Notes: generated from the letters alone by a model not told the origin. DNA of 64,000 bases from Helicobacter pylori oki112 (GCF_000600085.1 NZ_CP006821.1:682001-746000); one strand, 5' to 3'. Positions 37,870 through 47,271 are shown, counted from the first letter of the stretch. Numbers and translations are program-made.

Positions 37870-37890
37870 TTCAAGCTTTTATCGCTTGAA
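37870..37890. terminator. hairpin between convergent fecA1 and fliP
   Basis: TTCAAGC and GCTTGAA form a 7-bp stem with a 7-nt loop, 7 nt after the fecA1 stop and 12 nt from the fliP stop. T-rich sequence follows on the plus strand. Confidence 0.6.
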
Positions 37891-37901
37891 TGCTTTTAAT
37901 A

Positions 37902-38702
37902 TTAAACCATTTTAAAACTCGCCACTAAATTTTCGGTCAATAAATTAAACCCATCTACCAGAATAAACACTAAAATTTTAAAAGGCAGAGAAATCATTAC
38001 AGGCGGGAGCATCATCATGCCCATCGCCATTAAAATAGAGCTGATCACCATATCAATCACCAAAAAAGGCAAGTAGAGTAAAAAGCCGATTTGAAACGCT
38101 GTTTTCAACTCGCTTATCATAAATGCTGGGATTAAAACGCTCAAACTCACCTCATTAGGGGTTTTAGGGTTGGGGAGGTTTCTAATCCTAAAAAAAAGCG
38201 CTAGATCCTTTTCTCGTGTGTTTTTAAGCATGAATTCTTTGAAAGGCAGAGTGCTTTTTTCAAACGCTTCGGTGTAAGAAATCTTTTTATCCATATAAGG
38301 CTTAATCCCTGTATCATAAGCCTTTTTCAAGCTAGGTTCCATGATGAAAAAAGTCAATATCAAAGAGAGCGAGACTAAAATTTGAGTGGGTGGGGTTTGT
38401 TGCGTGCCTAAAGCGGTCCTTAAAAAAGAAAACACCACGATCAAACGGGTGAAACTCGTCATCACTAAAATCAATGATGGGGCTAAAACTAACAGCGTGA
38501 GCAGGGCGATGACATTAAGGGTGGTTACAAGCTGTTTAGGATCATTAGGAGCGTTTAAAGAGAGATTGACGCTGGGCAATGCGCTATCAGCGCTCATTAA
38601 AGGGCATATTAAAGGGCAAATGAGGATTAAAAAAATGAAAAAACGCAAAATTCTAGCCTTAAATCTTTGATAAAAACGAAGCCAAATTATAAGATAAGGC
38701 AT
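37902..38702 (-). CDS. fliP: flagellar export protein FliP
   Basis: Membrane component of the flagellar type III export gate (FliPQR). The 266-residue protein, from the ATG at 38702, has an N-terminal signal-like hydrophobic segment ([19 protein letters not shown]), and the family hallmarks [27 protein letters not shown] (in parts) near 90-116 and [27 protein letters not shown] (in parts) near 212-238. The frame remains open upstream of this ATG, but that part would overlap glmU on the other strand. The gene is intact here; in 26695 I recall it annotated as two pieces (HP0685/HP0684). Divergent from glmU with only 34 bp between starts. Confidence 0.92.
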   Translation of the reverse strand: MPYLIIWLRFYQRFKARILRFFIFLILICPLICPLMSADSALPSVNLSLNAPNDPKQLVTTLNVIALLTLLVLAPSLILVMTSFTRLIVVFSFLRTALGTQQTPPTQILVSLSLILTFFIMEPSLKKAYDTGIKPYMDKKISYTEAFEKSTLPFKEFMLKNTREKDLALFFRIRNLPNPKTPNEVSLSVLIPAFMISELKTAFQIGFLLYLPFLVIDMVISSILMAMGMMMLPPVMISLPFKILVFILVDGFNLLTENLVASFKMV

Positions 38703-38736
38703 GTTAAAATTCCCTAAAATAAGTTTAAGGATTTTA

Positions 38737-40038
38737 ATGCTTTCTGTCATCATACTGGCCGCTGGTAAAGGCACTCGCATGCATTCTAGCCTGCCTAAAA
38801 CTTTACACACGATTTGCGGGGAGCCTATGTTGTTTTACATTTTAGAAACGGCTTTTTCAATCAGCGATGATGTGCATCTTATCTTGCACCACCAACAAGA
38901 ACGCATTAAAGAAGCGGTATTGAAGCGTTTTAAGGGCGTAATTTTCCACACTCAAATCGTGGAAAAATATTCAGGAACAGGTGGGGCCATCATGCAAGAA
39001 GATAAAACGCCTATCCCCACGAAACATGAGCGGGTTTTGATTTTGAATGCGGACATGCCCTTAATCACTAAAGACGCTCTCGCCCCCTTATTAGAAAGCC
39101 ATAATAACGCTATAGGCTTACTCCATTTGGCTGACCCTAAAGGTTATGGGCGCGTTATTTTAGAAGATTATCAGGTTAAAAAGATTGTAGAAGAAAAGGA
39201 CGCTAATACCAAAGAAAAAACCATTAAAAGCGTGAATGCTGGCGTGTATGGGTTTGAAAGGGAGTTTTTAGAAAAATACTTACCCAAGCTCCATGACCAA
39301 AACGCCCAAAAAGAATATTACCTCACGGATTTAATCGCCCTAGGAATCAACGAAAACGAAACAATTGACGCTATTTTTTTAGAAGAAGAGTGCTTTTTAG
39401 GGGTGAATAGCCAAACAGAAAGGGCGAAGGCTGAAGAAATCATGCTAGAAAGACTGCGGAAAAACGCCATGGATTTGGGGGTAGTGATGCAATTGCCTGG
39501 TAGTATTTATTTAGAAAAAGGCGTGAATTTTAAGGGGGAGTGCGTTTTAGAGCAAGGGGTGCGTTTGAGCGGGAATTGCTTGATAGAAAATGCGCATATT
39601 AAGGCCTATAGCGTGATAGAAGAGAGCCAAATTGTTAATAGCAGTGTGGGGCCGTTTGCCCATGCACGCCCTAAAAGCGTGATTTGTAACAGCCGTGTGG
39701 GGAATTTTGTAGAAACTAAAAACGCCAAACTTCAAGGTGCTAAAGCAGGGCATTTGAGCTATTTAGGGGATTGTGAGATAGGGAAAAACACAAATGTAGG
39801 GGCTGGCGTGATCACTTGCAATTACGATGGTAAAAACAAACACCAAACGATCATCGGTGAAAATGTCTTTATAGGGAGCGATAGCCAGCTAGTCGCCCCC
39901 ATAAATATCGGCTCTAATGTCTTAATCGGTAGTGGCACCACCATCACTAAAGACATTCCTAGCGGTTCGTTGAGCCTTTCGCGCGCCCCTCAAACCAACA
40001 TTGAAAACGGGTATTTTAAGTTTTTTAAGAAACCTTAA
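38737..40038 (+). CDS. glmU: bifunctional GlcNAc-1-P uridyltransferase/acetyltransferase GlmU
   Basis: Makes UDP-GlcNAc for peptidoglycan and LPS: acetylates glucosamine-1-P, then transfers UMP. The 433-residue protein begins with the nucleotide-binding [15 protein letters not shown] (residues 7-21), has LNADMPL near 103, NAGVYGF near 168, and a C-terminal left-handed beta-helix with the acetyltransferase loop [15 protein letters not shown] near 353. The ATG at 38737 has AAGG 7 nt upstream and places the motif as in other GlmU. A 3' fragment of 39 nt (from 40000) is copied downstream as part of the tandem duplication at 41164. Confidence 0.95.
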   Translation: MLSVIILAAGKGTRMHSSLPKTLHTICGEPMLFYILETAFSISDDVHLILHHQQERIKEAVLKRFKGVIFHTQIVEKYSGTGGAIMQEDKTPIPTKHERVLILNADMPLITKDALAPLLESHNNAIGLLHLADPKGYGRVILEDYQVKKIVEEKDANTKEKTIKSVNAGVYGFEREFLEKYLPKLHDQNAQKEYYLTDLIALGINENETIDAIFLEEECFLGVNSQTERAKAEEIMLERLRKNAMDLGVVMQLPGSIYLEKGVNFKGECVLEQGVRLSGNCLIENAHIKAYSVIEESQIVNSSVGPFAHARPKSVICNSRVGNFVETKNAKLQGAKAGHLSYLGDCEIGKNTNVGAGVITCNYDGKNKHQTIIGENVFIGSDSQLVAPINIGSNVLIGSGTTITKDIPSGSLSLSRAPQTNIENGYFKFFKKP

Positions 40039-40174
40039 TTTGCTTCAATAATGAAAAATCCTAAAATATTATAATCATTTACTTTAATCCTGTAATTTGA
40101 GTAGAAACAAAACGCTTATTGAGATTTTTGTGATATTTCGCTGATCTGTAACAATGCTTTTAATAGGGTTGTGG

Positions 40175-40180
40175 TATAAA
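40175..40180 (+). promoter_or_regulatory. -10 box of the glycine-zipper module, copy 1
   Basis: TATAAA in GTGGTATAAAT, 65 nt before the ATG at 40240. The identical box occurs in copy 2 at 41339-41344. Confidence 0.55.
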
Positions 40181-40189
40181 TATTCTTAT

Positions 40190-40212
40190 CAAGGTGTGTC
40201 CAACATGCCTTG
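40190..40212 (+). promoter_or_regulatory. 5' leader hairpin, copy 1
   Basis: CAAGGTGTG pairs with CATGCCTTG (9 bp, two G-U pairs) over a 5-nt loop, starting within a few nt of the expected transcript start. It is repeated in copy 2 at 41354-41376. Confidence 0.5.
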
Positions 40213-40239
40213 AATCTCCATTTTATGAAAGGATTTGTT

Positions 40240-40560
40240 ATGAGTGGATTAAAAGCATTTAGTTGTGTAGTGGTTTTATGCGGTGCAATGGTTAATGCGG
40301 CTATAGCTGGTCCTAAAATAGAGGCAAGGGGTGAATTAGGCAAATTTATAGGGGGTGGTGTTGGGGGTTTTGTTGGTGATAAAATGGGCGGATTTGTTGG
40401 TGGTGCAATAGGAGGATATATTGGGTCTGAAGTAGGCGATAGGGTAGAAGATTATATCCGTGGCGTTGATAGAGAGCCTCAGACTAGAGAACCGCAAGCC
40501 CCAAGAGAACCTATCCGTGATTTTTATGATTACGGCTATAGTTTTGGGCATGCTTGGTAA
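40240..40560 (+). CDS. exported glycine-zipper protein, copy 1
   Basis: A 106-residue protein with a signal peptide (MSGLKAFSCVVVLCGAMVNA, cleavage near AIA-GPK), then a glycine-zipper segment of about 35 residues (GKFIGGGVGGFVGDK, GGFVGGAIGGYIGSEVG) with GxxxG spacing, then a Pro/Arg/Glu-rich tail ending FGHAW. Glycine zippers pack membrane helices and are found in outer-membrane lipoproteins and pore-forming peptides. I chose the ATG at 40240 because AAAGGA lies 7 nt upstream. The 39-nt-spaced downstream gene encodes a membrane protein, and the pair occurs twice in tandem. Function unknown. Confidence 0.75.
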   Translation: MSGLKAFSCVVVLCGAMVNAAIAGPKIEARGELGKFIGGGVGGFVGDKMGGFVGGAIGGYIGSEVGDRVEDYIRGVDREPQTREPQAPREPIRDFYDYGYSFGHAW

Positions 40561-40598
40561 TCTTAAATGAGTCAAGGTGATGGGGGGAAGGAAATAAC

Positions 40599-41096
40599 AT
40601 GGATACTACAAAAGAGAACTTGAATGGTTCAAAAGAGCGTTTGAGCGACTGGGAATATCAATGGGCAGTGGCTCTAGTCTATACGATATGTATCTCCATA
40701 AACGCTAGGATTTTTTATGACATAAATGGTTCAGCTAGCGATCCGCTTTTTGACCCTAAATACAGCTATTATATGTGGCTAGTGGGTCTAATAGCGGCTT
40801 TGTTGTCTAACCTTTTATTTGACCCACGAGGTAGGGATTGTTATAAATCTTTCCAAGTAAGATACCCTAGGTTTCTCAAAGCCATTTTTAAGGCTAGGTT
40901 TTTTGGCGCGTTTTATAACGCTGTGTTAGGAGCAAGGCTAAGGGATTTTTATGTGATGCTTTTAACGATACCCTTTATTATCGCTATGCATGAAATTTCG
41001 GCGTATTGCGGGCATCCTAGCAATCTCCTTGTAGAGGGTTTGGTCATTTTGGGGTTTCAAGGTTTTCTTAAGCTTTGTGCTAAATTAGGGTGGTGA
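40599..41096 (+). CDS. hypothetical membrane protein, copy 1
   Basis: A 165-residue protein with about four hydrophobic segments (roughly residues 24-42, 62-79, 115-133, 143-160) and a charged, signal-less N-terminus. No family was recognised. AAGGAA lies 6 nt before the ATG. It is always paired with the glycine-zipper gene. Relative to copy 2 (169 residues) the first 110 residues are identical, but the C-terminal third differs by several substitutions and a 12-nt deletion, replacing LVCVFGICVR with FQGFLK. Corresponds to a single-copy gene near HP0681 in 26695 from memory. Confidence 0.7.
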   Translation: MDTTKENLNGSKERLSDWEYQWAVALVYTICISINARIFYDINGSASDPLFDPKYSYYMWLVGLIAALLSNLLFDPRGRDCYKSFQVRYPRFLKAIFKARFFGAFYNAVLGARLRDFYVMLLTIPFIIAMHEISAYCGHPSNLLVEGLVILGFQGFLKLCAKLGW

Positions 41097-41338
41097 TTTA
41101 ACCCAAATGCCATTAAATGGAGGGGGTATAAAAAATTAAAAAACTTTAAAACCCATTCTTATTATTGAAAACGGGTATTTTAAGTTTTTTAAGAAACCTT
41201 AATTTGCTTCAATAATGAAAAATCCTAAAATATTATAATCATTTACTTTAATCCTGTAATTTGAGTAGAAACAAAACGCTTATTGAGATTTTTGTGATAT
41301 TTCGCTGATCTGTAACAATGCTTTTAATAGGGTTGTGG

Positions 41339-41344
41339 TATAAA
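41339..41344 (+). promoter_or_regulatory. -10 box of the glycine-zipper module, copy 2
   Basis: Same TATAAA as in copy 1, so each copy carries its own promoter and leader hairpin (41354-41376). Confidence 0.5.
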
Positions 41345-41403
41345 TATTCTTATCAAGGTGTGTCCAACATGCCTTGAATCTCCATTTTATGAAAGGATTT
41401 GTT

Positions 41404-41724
41404 ATGAGTGGATTAAAAGCATTTAGTTGTGTAGTGGTTTTATGCGGTGCAATGGTTAATGCGGCTATAGCTGGTCCTAAAATAGAGGCAAGGGGTGAAT
41501 TAGGCAAATTTATAGGGGGTGGTGTTGGGGGTTTTGTTGGTGATAAAATGGGCGGATTTGTTGGTGGTGCAATAGGAGGATATATTGGGTCTGAAGTAGG
41601 CGATAGGGTAGAAGATTATATCCGTGGCGTTGATAGAGAGCCTCAGACTAGAGAACCGCAAGCCCCAAGAGAACCTATCCGTGATTTTTATGATTACGGC
41701 TATAGTTTTGGGCATGCTTGGTAA
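41404..41724 (+). CDS. exported glycine-zipper protein, copy 2
   Basis: Identical in protein sequence to copy 1 (106 residues from the preferred ATG): signal peptide, GxxxG glycine-zipper segment and basic/proline-rich tail. The flanking promoter and ribosome site are also identical. Perfect identity over both gene and leader points to a recent duplication or ongoing gene conversion. Confidence 0.75.
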   Translation: MSGLKAFSCVVVLCGAMVNAAIAGPKIEARGELGKFIGGGVGGFVGDKMGGFVGGAIGGYIGSEVGDRVEDYIRGVDREPQTREPQAPREPIRDFYDYGYSFGHAW

Positions 41725-41762
41725 TCTTAAATGAGTCAAGGTGATGGGGGGAAGGAAATAAC

Positions 41763-42272
41763 ATGGATACTACAAAAGAGAACTTGAATGGTTCAAAAGA
41801 GCGTTTGAGCGACTGGGAATATCAATGGGCAGTGGCTCTAGTCTATACGATATGTATCTCCATAAACGCTAGGATTTTTTATGACATAAATGGTTCAGCT
41901 AGCGATCCGCTTTTTGACCCTAAATACAGCTATTATATGTGGCTAGTGGGTCTAATAGCGGCTTTGTTGTCTAACCTTTTATTTGACCCACGAGGTAGGG
42001 ATTGTTATAAATCTTTCCAAGTAAGATACCCTAGGTTTCTCAAAGCCATTTTTAAGGCTAGGTTTTTTGGCGCGTTTTATAACGCTGTGTTAGGATCAAG
42101 GCTAAGGGATTTTTATGTGATGCTTTTAACGATGCCCTTTATTGCCGCTATCCATGAGGTTTCGGCGTATTGCGGGCATCCTAGCAACTTCCTTGTAGAG
42201 GGTTTGGTCATTCTTGGCCTTGTGTGTGTTTTTGGGATTTGTGTTAGGCTTTGTGCTAAATTAGGGTGGTGA
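41763..42272 (+). CDS. hypothetical membrane protein, copy 2
   Basis: A 169-residue four-segment membrane protein, paralogue of 40599-41096. Residues 1-110 are identical; after that it carries G-to-S, I-to-M, I-to-A and other changes and the longer C-terminal helix GLVILGLVCVFGICVRLCAKLGW (broken by family-shared ends). Which copy is ancestral cannot be decided here. It ends 171 bp before nrdA. Confidence 0.7.
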   Translation: MDTTKENLNGSKERLSDWEYQWAVALVYTICISINARIFYDINGSASDPLFDPKYSYYMWLVGLIAALLSNLLFDPRGRDCYKSFQVRYPRFLKAIFKARFFGAFYNAVLGSRLRDFYVMLLTMPFIAAIHEVSAYCGHPSNFLVEGLVILGLVCVFGICVRLCAKLGW

Positions 42273-42443
42273 TTTAACCCAAATGCCATTAAATGGAGGG
42301 GGGTATAAAAAATTAAAAAACTTTAAAACTCATTCTCATTAATAGAACAGATCCAACTTGAACTTTTCTTTTTCTTAAGTTTTTTATTGATACAATTCCA
42401 AATTTAAAAAACAAACGATTTAATTCAAATTTAAGGAAAAATT

Positions 42444-44810
42444 TTGATTACGGTGGTTAAACGAAACGGGCGCATTGAGCCTTTGGACATTACAAAAATC
42501 CAAAAATACACTAAGGACGCTACGGACAATTTAGAGGGCGTGAGCCAAAGTGAGCTGGAAGTGGATGCGAGGTTGCAATTTAGGGACAAGATCACTACTG
42601 AAGAAATCCAACAAACTTTGATTAAAACCGCTGTGGATAAGATAGATATTGACACGCCTAATTGGAGCTTTGTCGCCTCAAGGCTTTTTTTGTATGATTT
42701 ATACCATAAAGTAAGTGGTTTTACAGGGTATAGGCATTTGAAAGAGTATTTTGAAAACGCTGAAGAAAAGGGCCGTATCCTTAAGGGCTTTAAGGAAAAA
42801 TTTGATTTAGAGTTTTTAAATGGCCAGATCAAGCCTGAAAGGGATTTCCAATTCAATTATTTAGGGATTAAAACCTTGTATGATCGCTATTTGTTAAAAG
42901 ACTCTAACAACAACCCTATTGAATTGCCCCAACACATGTTTATGAGCATTGCGATGTTTTTAGCGCAAAACGAACAAGAACCCAACAAAATCGCTTTAGA
43001 ATTTTATGAAGTTTTAAGCAAGTTTGAAGCGATGTGCGCGACCCCCACTCTAGCGAACGCTCGCACCACCAAACACCAGCTAAGCTCATGCTATATTGGC
43101 AGCACGCCGGATAATATTGAGGGGATTTTTGACAGCTATAAGGAAATGGCGCTGTTGTCCAAATACGGCGGAGGGATCGGCTGGGATTTTTCTTTGGTGC
43201 GCTCTATTGGGAGTTATATTGATGGGCATAAAAATGCAAGCGCTGGCACGATCCCTTTTTTAAAAATCGCTAATGATGTGGCGATTGCGGTGGATCAATT
43301 AGGCACACGAAAGGGCGCGATTGCGGTGTATTTGGAAATTTGGCACATTGATGTGATGGAGTTCATTGATTTAAGGAAAAATAGCGGCGATGAAAGGCGA
43401 AGAGCGCATGATTTATTCCCGGCTATTTGGGTGTGCGATCTGTTTATGAAAAGGGTTTTAGAAGATGCGATGTGGACTTTGTTTGACCCTTATGAGTGTA
43501 AGGATTTGACTGAGCTTTATGGGCAGGATTTTGAAAAACGCTACTTAGAGTATGAAAAAGATCCTAAAATCATTAAAGAATACATTAACGCTAAAGATTT
43601 ATGGAAAAAAATCTTAATGAATTATTTTGAAGCCGGCTTGCCTTTCTTAGCCTTTAAAGATAACGCCAATCGGTGCAATCCAAACGCTCATGCAGGCATT
43701 ATTCGATCCAGCAATCTGTGCACGGAGATTTTTCAAAATACCGCACCTAACCACTATTACATGCAAATAGAATACACCGATGGTGCCATAGAGTTTTTTG
43801 AAGAAAAGCAGTTGGTAACGACAGATAATCATATCACTAAATGCGCCAACAAGCTCACTAGCACCGACATTCTTAAGGACAAGCAAATCTATATCGCTAC
43901 TAAAGTCGCTAAAGACGGGCAAACGGCGGTGTGTAATCTAGCGAGCATTAATTTAAGTAAGATCAACACCGAAGAAGACATTAAAAGGGTTGTGCCGATC
44001 ATGGTTAGGCTTTTAGACAATGTGATTGATTTGAATTTCTACCCCAACCGCAAAGTCAAAGCCACTAATTTAAAAAATAGAGCCATAGGGTTAGGGGTTA
44101 TGGGTGAAGCGCAAATGCTCGCAGAACATCAGATCGCTTGGGGGTCTAAAGAGCATTTAGAAAAAATTGACGCTTTAATGGAGCAAATCAGCTACCATGC
44201 GATTGACACGAGCGCGAATCTAGCGAAAGAAAAAGGGGTTTATAAGGATTTTGAAAATTCAGAATGGAGTAAGGGGATTTTCCCCATTGATAAAGCCAAT
44301 AATGAAGCCTTAAAACTCACCGAAAAAGGGCTTTTTAATCACGCTTGCGATTGGCAAGGTTTGAGGGAAAAAGTCAAAGCCAACGGCATGCGTAATGGCT
44401 ATTTGATGGCGATCGCTCCCACAAGCTCTATTTCTATTTTAGTAGGCACAACCCAAACGATTGAACCCATTTATAAGAAAAAATGGTTTGAAGAAAATTT
44501 GAGCGGGCTAATTCCTGTTGTAGTGCCTAATTTGAATGTAGAAACTTGGAATTTTTACACATCAGCCTATGATATTGACGCTAAAGATTTGATTAAAGCA
44601 GCAGCCGTGCGCCAAAAATGGATCGATCAAGGCCAAAGCATTAATGTGTTTTTACGCATAGAAAACGCTAGCGGTAAAACCTTGCATGAAATTTACACGC
44701 TCGCTTGGAAATTAGGACTCAAATCCACTTATTATTTGCGCAGCGAAAGCCCTAGCATAGATGAAAAAAGCGTGTTGGATCGATCGGTGGAATGTTTTAA
44801 TTGCCAATAA
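42444..44810 (+). CDS. nrdA: ribonucleoside-diphosphate reductase alpha subunit
   Basis: Class I reductase large subunit, making deoxyribonucleotides. The 788-residue protein begins with an ATP-cone (TVVKRNGRIEPLDITKIQK). Catalytic residues are present: Cys in LSSCYIGST near 214, NLCTEIF near 425, CNLASINLSK near 495, the radical-transfer Tyr pair in KSTYYLRSES near 770, and the C-terminal redox pair ECFNCQ. The start is TTG with AAGGA 7 nt upstream. nrdB is not adjacent. HP0680. Confidence 0.95.
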   Translation: MITVVKRNGRIEPLDITKIQKYTKDATDNLEGVSQSELEVDARLQFRDKITTEEIQQTLIKTAVDKIDIDTPNWSFVASRLFLYDLYHKVSGFTGYRHLKEYFENAEEKGRILKGFKEKFDLEFLNGQIKPERDFQFNYLGIKTLYDRYLLKDSNNNPIELPQHMFMSIAMFLAQNEQEPNKIALEFYEVLSKFEAMCATPTLANARTTKHQLSSCYIGSTPDNIEGIFDSYKEMALLSKYGGGIGWDFSLVRSIGSYIDGHKNASAGTIPFLKIANDVAIAVDQLGTRKGAIAVYLEIWHIDVMEFIDLRKNSGDERRRAHDLFPAIWVCDLFMKRVLEDAMWTLFDPYECKDLTELYGQDFEKRYLEYEKDPKIIKEYINAKDLWKKILMNYFEAGLPFLAFKDNANRCNPNAHAGIIRSSNLCTEIFQNTAPNHYYMQIEYTDGAIEFFEEKQLVTTDNHITKCANKLTSTDILKDKQIYIATKVAKDGQTAVCNLASINLSKINTEEDIKRVVPIMVRLLDNVIDLNFYPNRKVKATNLKNRAIGLGVMGEAQMLAEHQIAWGSKEHLEKIDALMEQISYHAIDTSANLAKEKGVYKDFENSEWSKGIFPIDKANNEALKLTEKGLFNHACDWQGLREKVKANGMRNGYLMAIAPTSSISILVGTTQTIEPIYKKKWFEENLSGLIPVVVPNLNVETWNFYTSAYDIDAKDLIKAAAVRQKWIDQGQSINVFLRIENASGKTLHEIYTLAWKLGLKSTYYLRSESPSIDEKSVLDRSVECFNCQ

Positions 44811-44870
44811 TATAAGCTTAAATAAGCTAATCTTTGCTAACATAAGATTAAAATTCTTGAAGGAAGATGA

Positions 44871-45818
44871 ATGCTTTTTGCTATGATTGGTTCAGGGGGG
44901 TTTATCGCTCCCAAGCACTTGCAAGCGATTAGAGATACAGGGCATTTTTTGGATTGCTCTTTTGATGTTCATGATAGCGTGGGGGTTTTAGATGAGTATT
45001 TCCCGCAATCAGAGTTTTTTACCAATATTGAAGATTTTGAAAATCATTTAGAGCAATCTAAGGCTATGGGTAAAGAAATCAATTATTTGAGTGTTTGCAC
45101 GCCCACGCACACGCATTTTGATCACATCCGTTTCGGGTTAAGAAACGGCATGCATGTGATTTGTGAAAAACCCTTAGTTTTAGACCCTGGCGAAATACAA
45201 GAATTGAAAGATTTAGAGGTGAAACACCAAAAAAGGGTGTTTAGTCTTTTGCCCTTACGCTTGCATTGCGACACGCTGGCTTTGAAAGAAAAAATTAAGA
45301 GCGAATTAGACAAAAACCCTGAAAAGGTGTTTGACATCACGCTCACTTATATCAGCGTTCAAGGGAAATGGTATTTTTCTTCATGGCGAGCGGATGTGAA
45401 TAGGAGTGGGGGGTTAGCCACTCAAATGGGAGTGAATATTTTTGACACTTTATTGTATTTGTTTGGAGGCGTTAAAGATAAGGTTATCAATAAAGAAGAG
45501 CCTGATTGCATAGGGGGGACACTCTTTTTAGAGCATGCCAAAATAAGGTGGTTTTTTTCCATCAATCCAGAACACATGGGAGTGGCTAAAGAGAAAGTTT
45601 ATCATAAAATGATCCTAGAGGGCGAAGAAGTCAATCTCACGCAGGGCTTTGATAATCTGTATATAGAAAGCTACAAACAGATTTTAGCTCAAGGGGGGTT
45701 TGGTTTAGATGACGCTATGGCGTCTATCAAACTGGCTTATGAATTAAGAAATCTTTCAGTCAGCGAACCCAATGAAGATTCGCATGTTTTGTGTTGCAAA
45801 AACAAAACAGACCAATAA
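44871..45818 (+). CDS. Gfo/Idh/MocA-family sugar oxidoreductase (WbpB-like)
   Basis: NAD(P)-dependent dehydrogenase of the Gfo/Idh/MocA family, 315 residues. The N-terminal Rossmann motif is MIGSGGFIAPKHLQAI (residues 5-20), the cofactor-adjacent CTPTHTHFDHI is near 82 and the catalytic Lys lies in HVICEKPLVLD near 100. The HLQAI and SWRADVNRSGG features match WbpB/WlbA enzymes that oxidise UDP-GlcNAcA in making diacetamido sugars, and it was annotated as wbpB in 26695 (HP0679) as I recall. Without partner genes nearby, the sugar substrate is uncertain. Confidence 0.82.
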   Translation: MLFAMIGSGGFIAPKHLQAIRDTGHFLDCSFDVHDSVGVLDEYFPQSEFFTNIEDFENHLEQSKAMGKEINYLSVCTPTHTHFDHIRFGLRNGMHVICEKPLVLDPGEIQELKDLEVKHQKRVFSLLPLRLHCDTLALKEKIKSELDKNPEKVFDITLTYISVQGKWYFSSWRADVNRSGGLATQMGVNIFDTLLYLFGGVKDKVINKEEPDCIGGTLFLEHAKIRWFFSINPEHMGVAKEKVYHKMILEGEEVNLTQGFDNLYIESYKQILAQGGFGLDDAMASIKLAYELRNLSVSEPNEDSHVLCCKNKTDQ

Positions 45819-45931
45819 AAGCACCACTTTTAAAAGCGTTGTTTAGGGGGGTTTGGTTATTTGCATTTGATTAGAATAGGGTTATTTTTAATTTTCTTTT
45901 AAGAGGGGGTTTTACTTTTTTAAGGGTTTTT

Positions 45932-46699
45932 ATGGATATTTATGCGTTATACATAGCGATAGGGCTTTTTACTGGCATTCTATCAGGGATTTTTGGCATT
46001 GGTGGAGGGTTGATCATTGTCCCTATCATGCTCGCAACCGGGCATTCTTTTGAAGAATCCATTGGGATTTCCATTTTGCAAATGGTTCTTTCATCGTTCG
46101 TGGGATCTGTTTTGAATTTCAAAAAAAAATCGCTTGATTTTTCTTTAGGCTTGTTGATAGGGGCAGGGGGGCTGATAGGGGCGAGTTTTAGCGGATTTGT
46201 TTTAAAAATCGTTTCCAGTAAAATTTTAATGGTTATTTTCGCGCTTTTAGTCGTGTATTCTATGATCCAATTTGTTTTGAAACCCAAAAAAAAAGATTTT
46301 ATAGCGGATACTAAACGCTACCATTTGCAAGGTTTAAAATTATTTTTAATTGGCGCGCTCACAGGGTTTTTTGCCATCACTTTAGGGATTGGTGGGGGAA
46401 TGCTCATGGTGCCTTTGATGCATTATTTTTTAGGGTATGATTCTAAAAAATGCGTGGCGTTAGGGTTATTTTTCATCTTGTTTTCTTCTATTTCAGGAGC
46501 TTTTTCTTTAATGTATCATCACATCATCAATAAAGAAGTGCTCTTAGCAGGGGCGATTGTGGGATTAGGCTCTGTTATGGGCGTGAGCATTGGGATTAAA
46601 TGGATCATGGGGCTTTTGAATGAAAAAATGCATAAAGCTTTGATTTTGGGGGTGTATGGTTTGTCGCTATTGATTGTTTTATACAAACTCTTTTTTTAA
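45932..46699 (+). CDS. TSUP-family (TauE/SafE) membrane transporter
   Basis: A 255-residue permease of the sulfite exporter TauE/SafE family. It shows the internal duplication of that family: GILSGIFGIGGGLIIVPIML near 15 and FFAITLGIGGGMLMVPLMHY near 147, each with the GGGxxxVP signature, and about eight hydrophobic segments. Family members move sulfur-containing organic anions or other small anions; no substrate can be read here. It is followed directly by ogt with a 3-nt gap. Confidence 0.85.
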   Translation: MDIYALYIAIGLFTGILSGIFGIGGGLIIVPIMLATGHSFEESIGISILQMVLSSFVGSVLNFKKKSLDFSLGLLIGAGGLIGASFSGFVLKIVSSKILMVIFALLVVYSMIQFVLKPKKKDFIADTKRYHLQGLKLFLIGALTGFFAITLGIGGGMLMVPLMHYFLGYDSKKCVALGLFFILFSSISGAFSLMYHHIINKEVLLAGAIVGLGSVMGVSIGIKWIMGLLNEKMHKALILGVYGLSLLIVLYKLFF

Positions 46700-46702
46700 T
46701 TG

Positions 46703-47209
46703 ATGGTTTTATACCACTACTATTTTAAGACCCCTAAGAGCTTCCCTTTAGAGTATTTGCATTTGTGCACTAATGAGAGTCATTTATTAAGGTTGGACTT
46801 TGATGCGGCTAATTTTTCTCATAACACCCCTATGAATACCCCATTAAAACTCAGCGTTCAAGCCTTGGAGCGTTATTTCTTGGGACAACTTTTTGAATTT
46901 GATGTGCCTTTAGATTTGATAGGAACTCCTTTTCAAAAACAAGTTTGGTCTGCGTTAATGACTATCCCTTATGGCAAGACAAAAAGTTATGATGAAATCG
47001 CAAAACTCATCAATAACCCTAGATCTTGCAGAGCTATTGGCAATGCTAATCGCAATAACCCTATTTCTTTGATCGTGCCTTGTCATAGAGTGGTGCGTAA
47101 AAATGGCGCTTTAGGGGGGTATAATGGGGGCATAGAAGTCAAAAAGTGGCTGTTAGAATTTGAAAGCAAAATTTTAAACCAGCAAGCTAAAAACTCTTTA
47201 ATTTCTTAA
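46703..47209 (+). CDS. ogt: methylated-DNA-protein cysteine methyltransferase
   Basis: Suicide repair protein that takes the alkyl group from O6-methylguanine onto its own Cys. The 168-residue protein has the catalytic ISLIVPCHRVVRKNGALGGYNGG (split at the PCHRV core, near 130) and the DNA-binding helix SCRAIGNANRNNP with the Arg finger near 112. The ATG at 46703 is preferred to a TTG directly before it. It has no Ada N-terminal domain. HP0676. Confidence 0.93.
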   Translation: MVLYHYYFKTPKSFPLEYLHLCTNESHLLRLDFDAANFSHNTPMNTPLKLSVQALERYFLGQLFEFDVPLDLIGTPFQKQVWSALMTIPYGKTKSYDEIAKLINNPRSCRAIGNANRNNPISLIVPCHRVVRKNGALGGYNGGIEVKKWLLEFESKILNQQAKNSLIS

Positions 47210-47271
47210 AAAATGGGGTTTTGGTTATTTTATGGTAAAAATCATTTTTTTAAGGGGGTAGGGGGGTGTTT

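Larger units (their letters stand above)
40000..41163. repeat. tandem duplication, unit 1 (1,164 bp)
   Basis: Repeated directly at 41164-42340. The unit runs from the last 39 nt of glmU through a promoter, a 5' hairpin, the glycine-zipper gene and the membrane-protein gene. The first 900 bp are essentially identical between copies. Confidence 0.93.
41164..42340. repeat. tandem duplication, unit 2 (1,177 bp)
   Basis: Second copy of the two-gene unit, beginning with a 39-nt relic of the glmU 3' end. It is longer than unit 1 by a 12-nt difference in the membrane-protein gene and one G in the trailing G-run. Confidence 0.93.
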
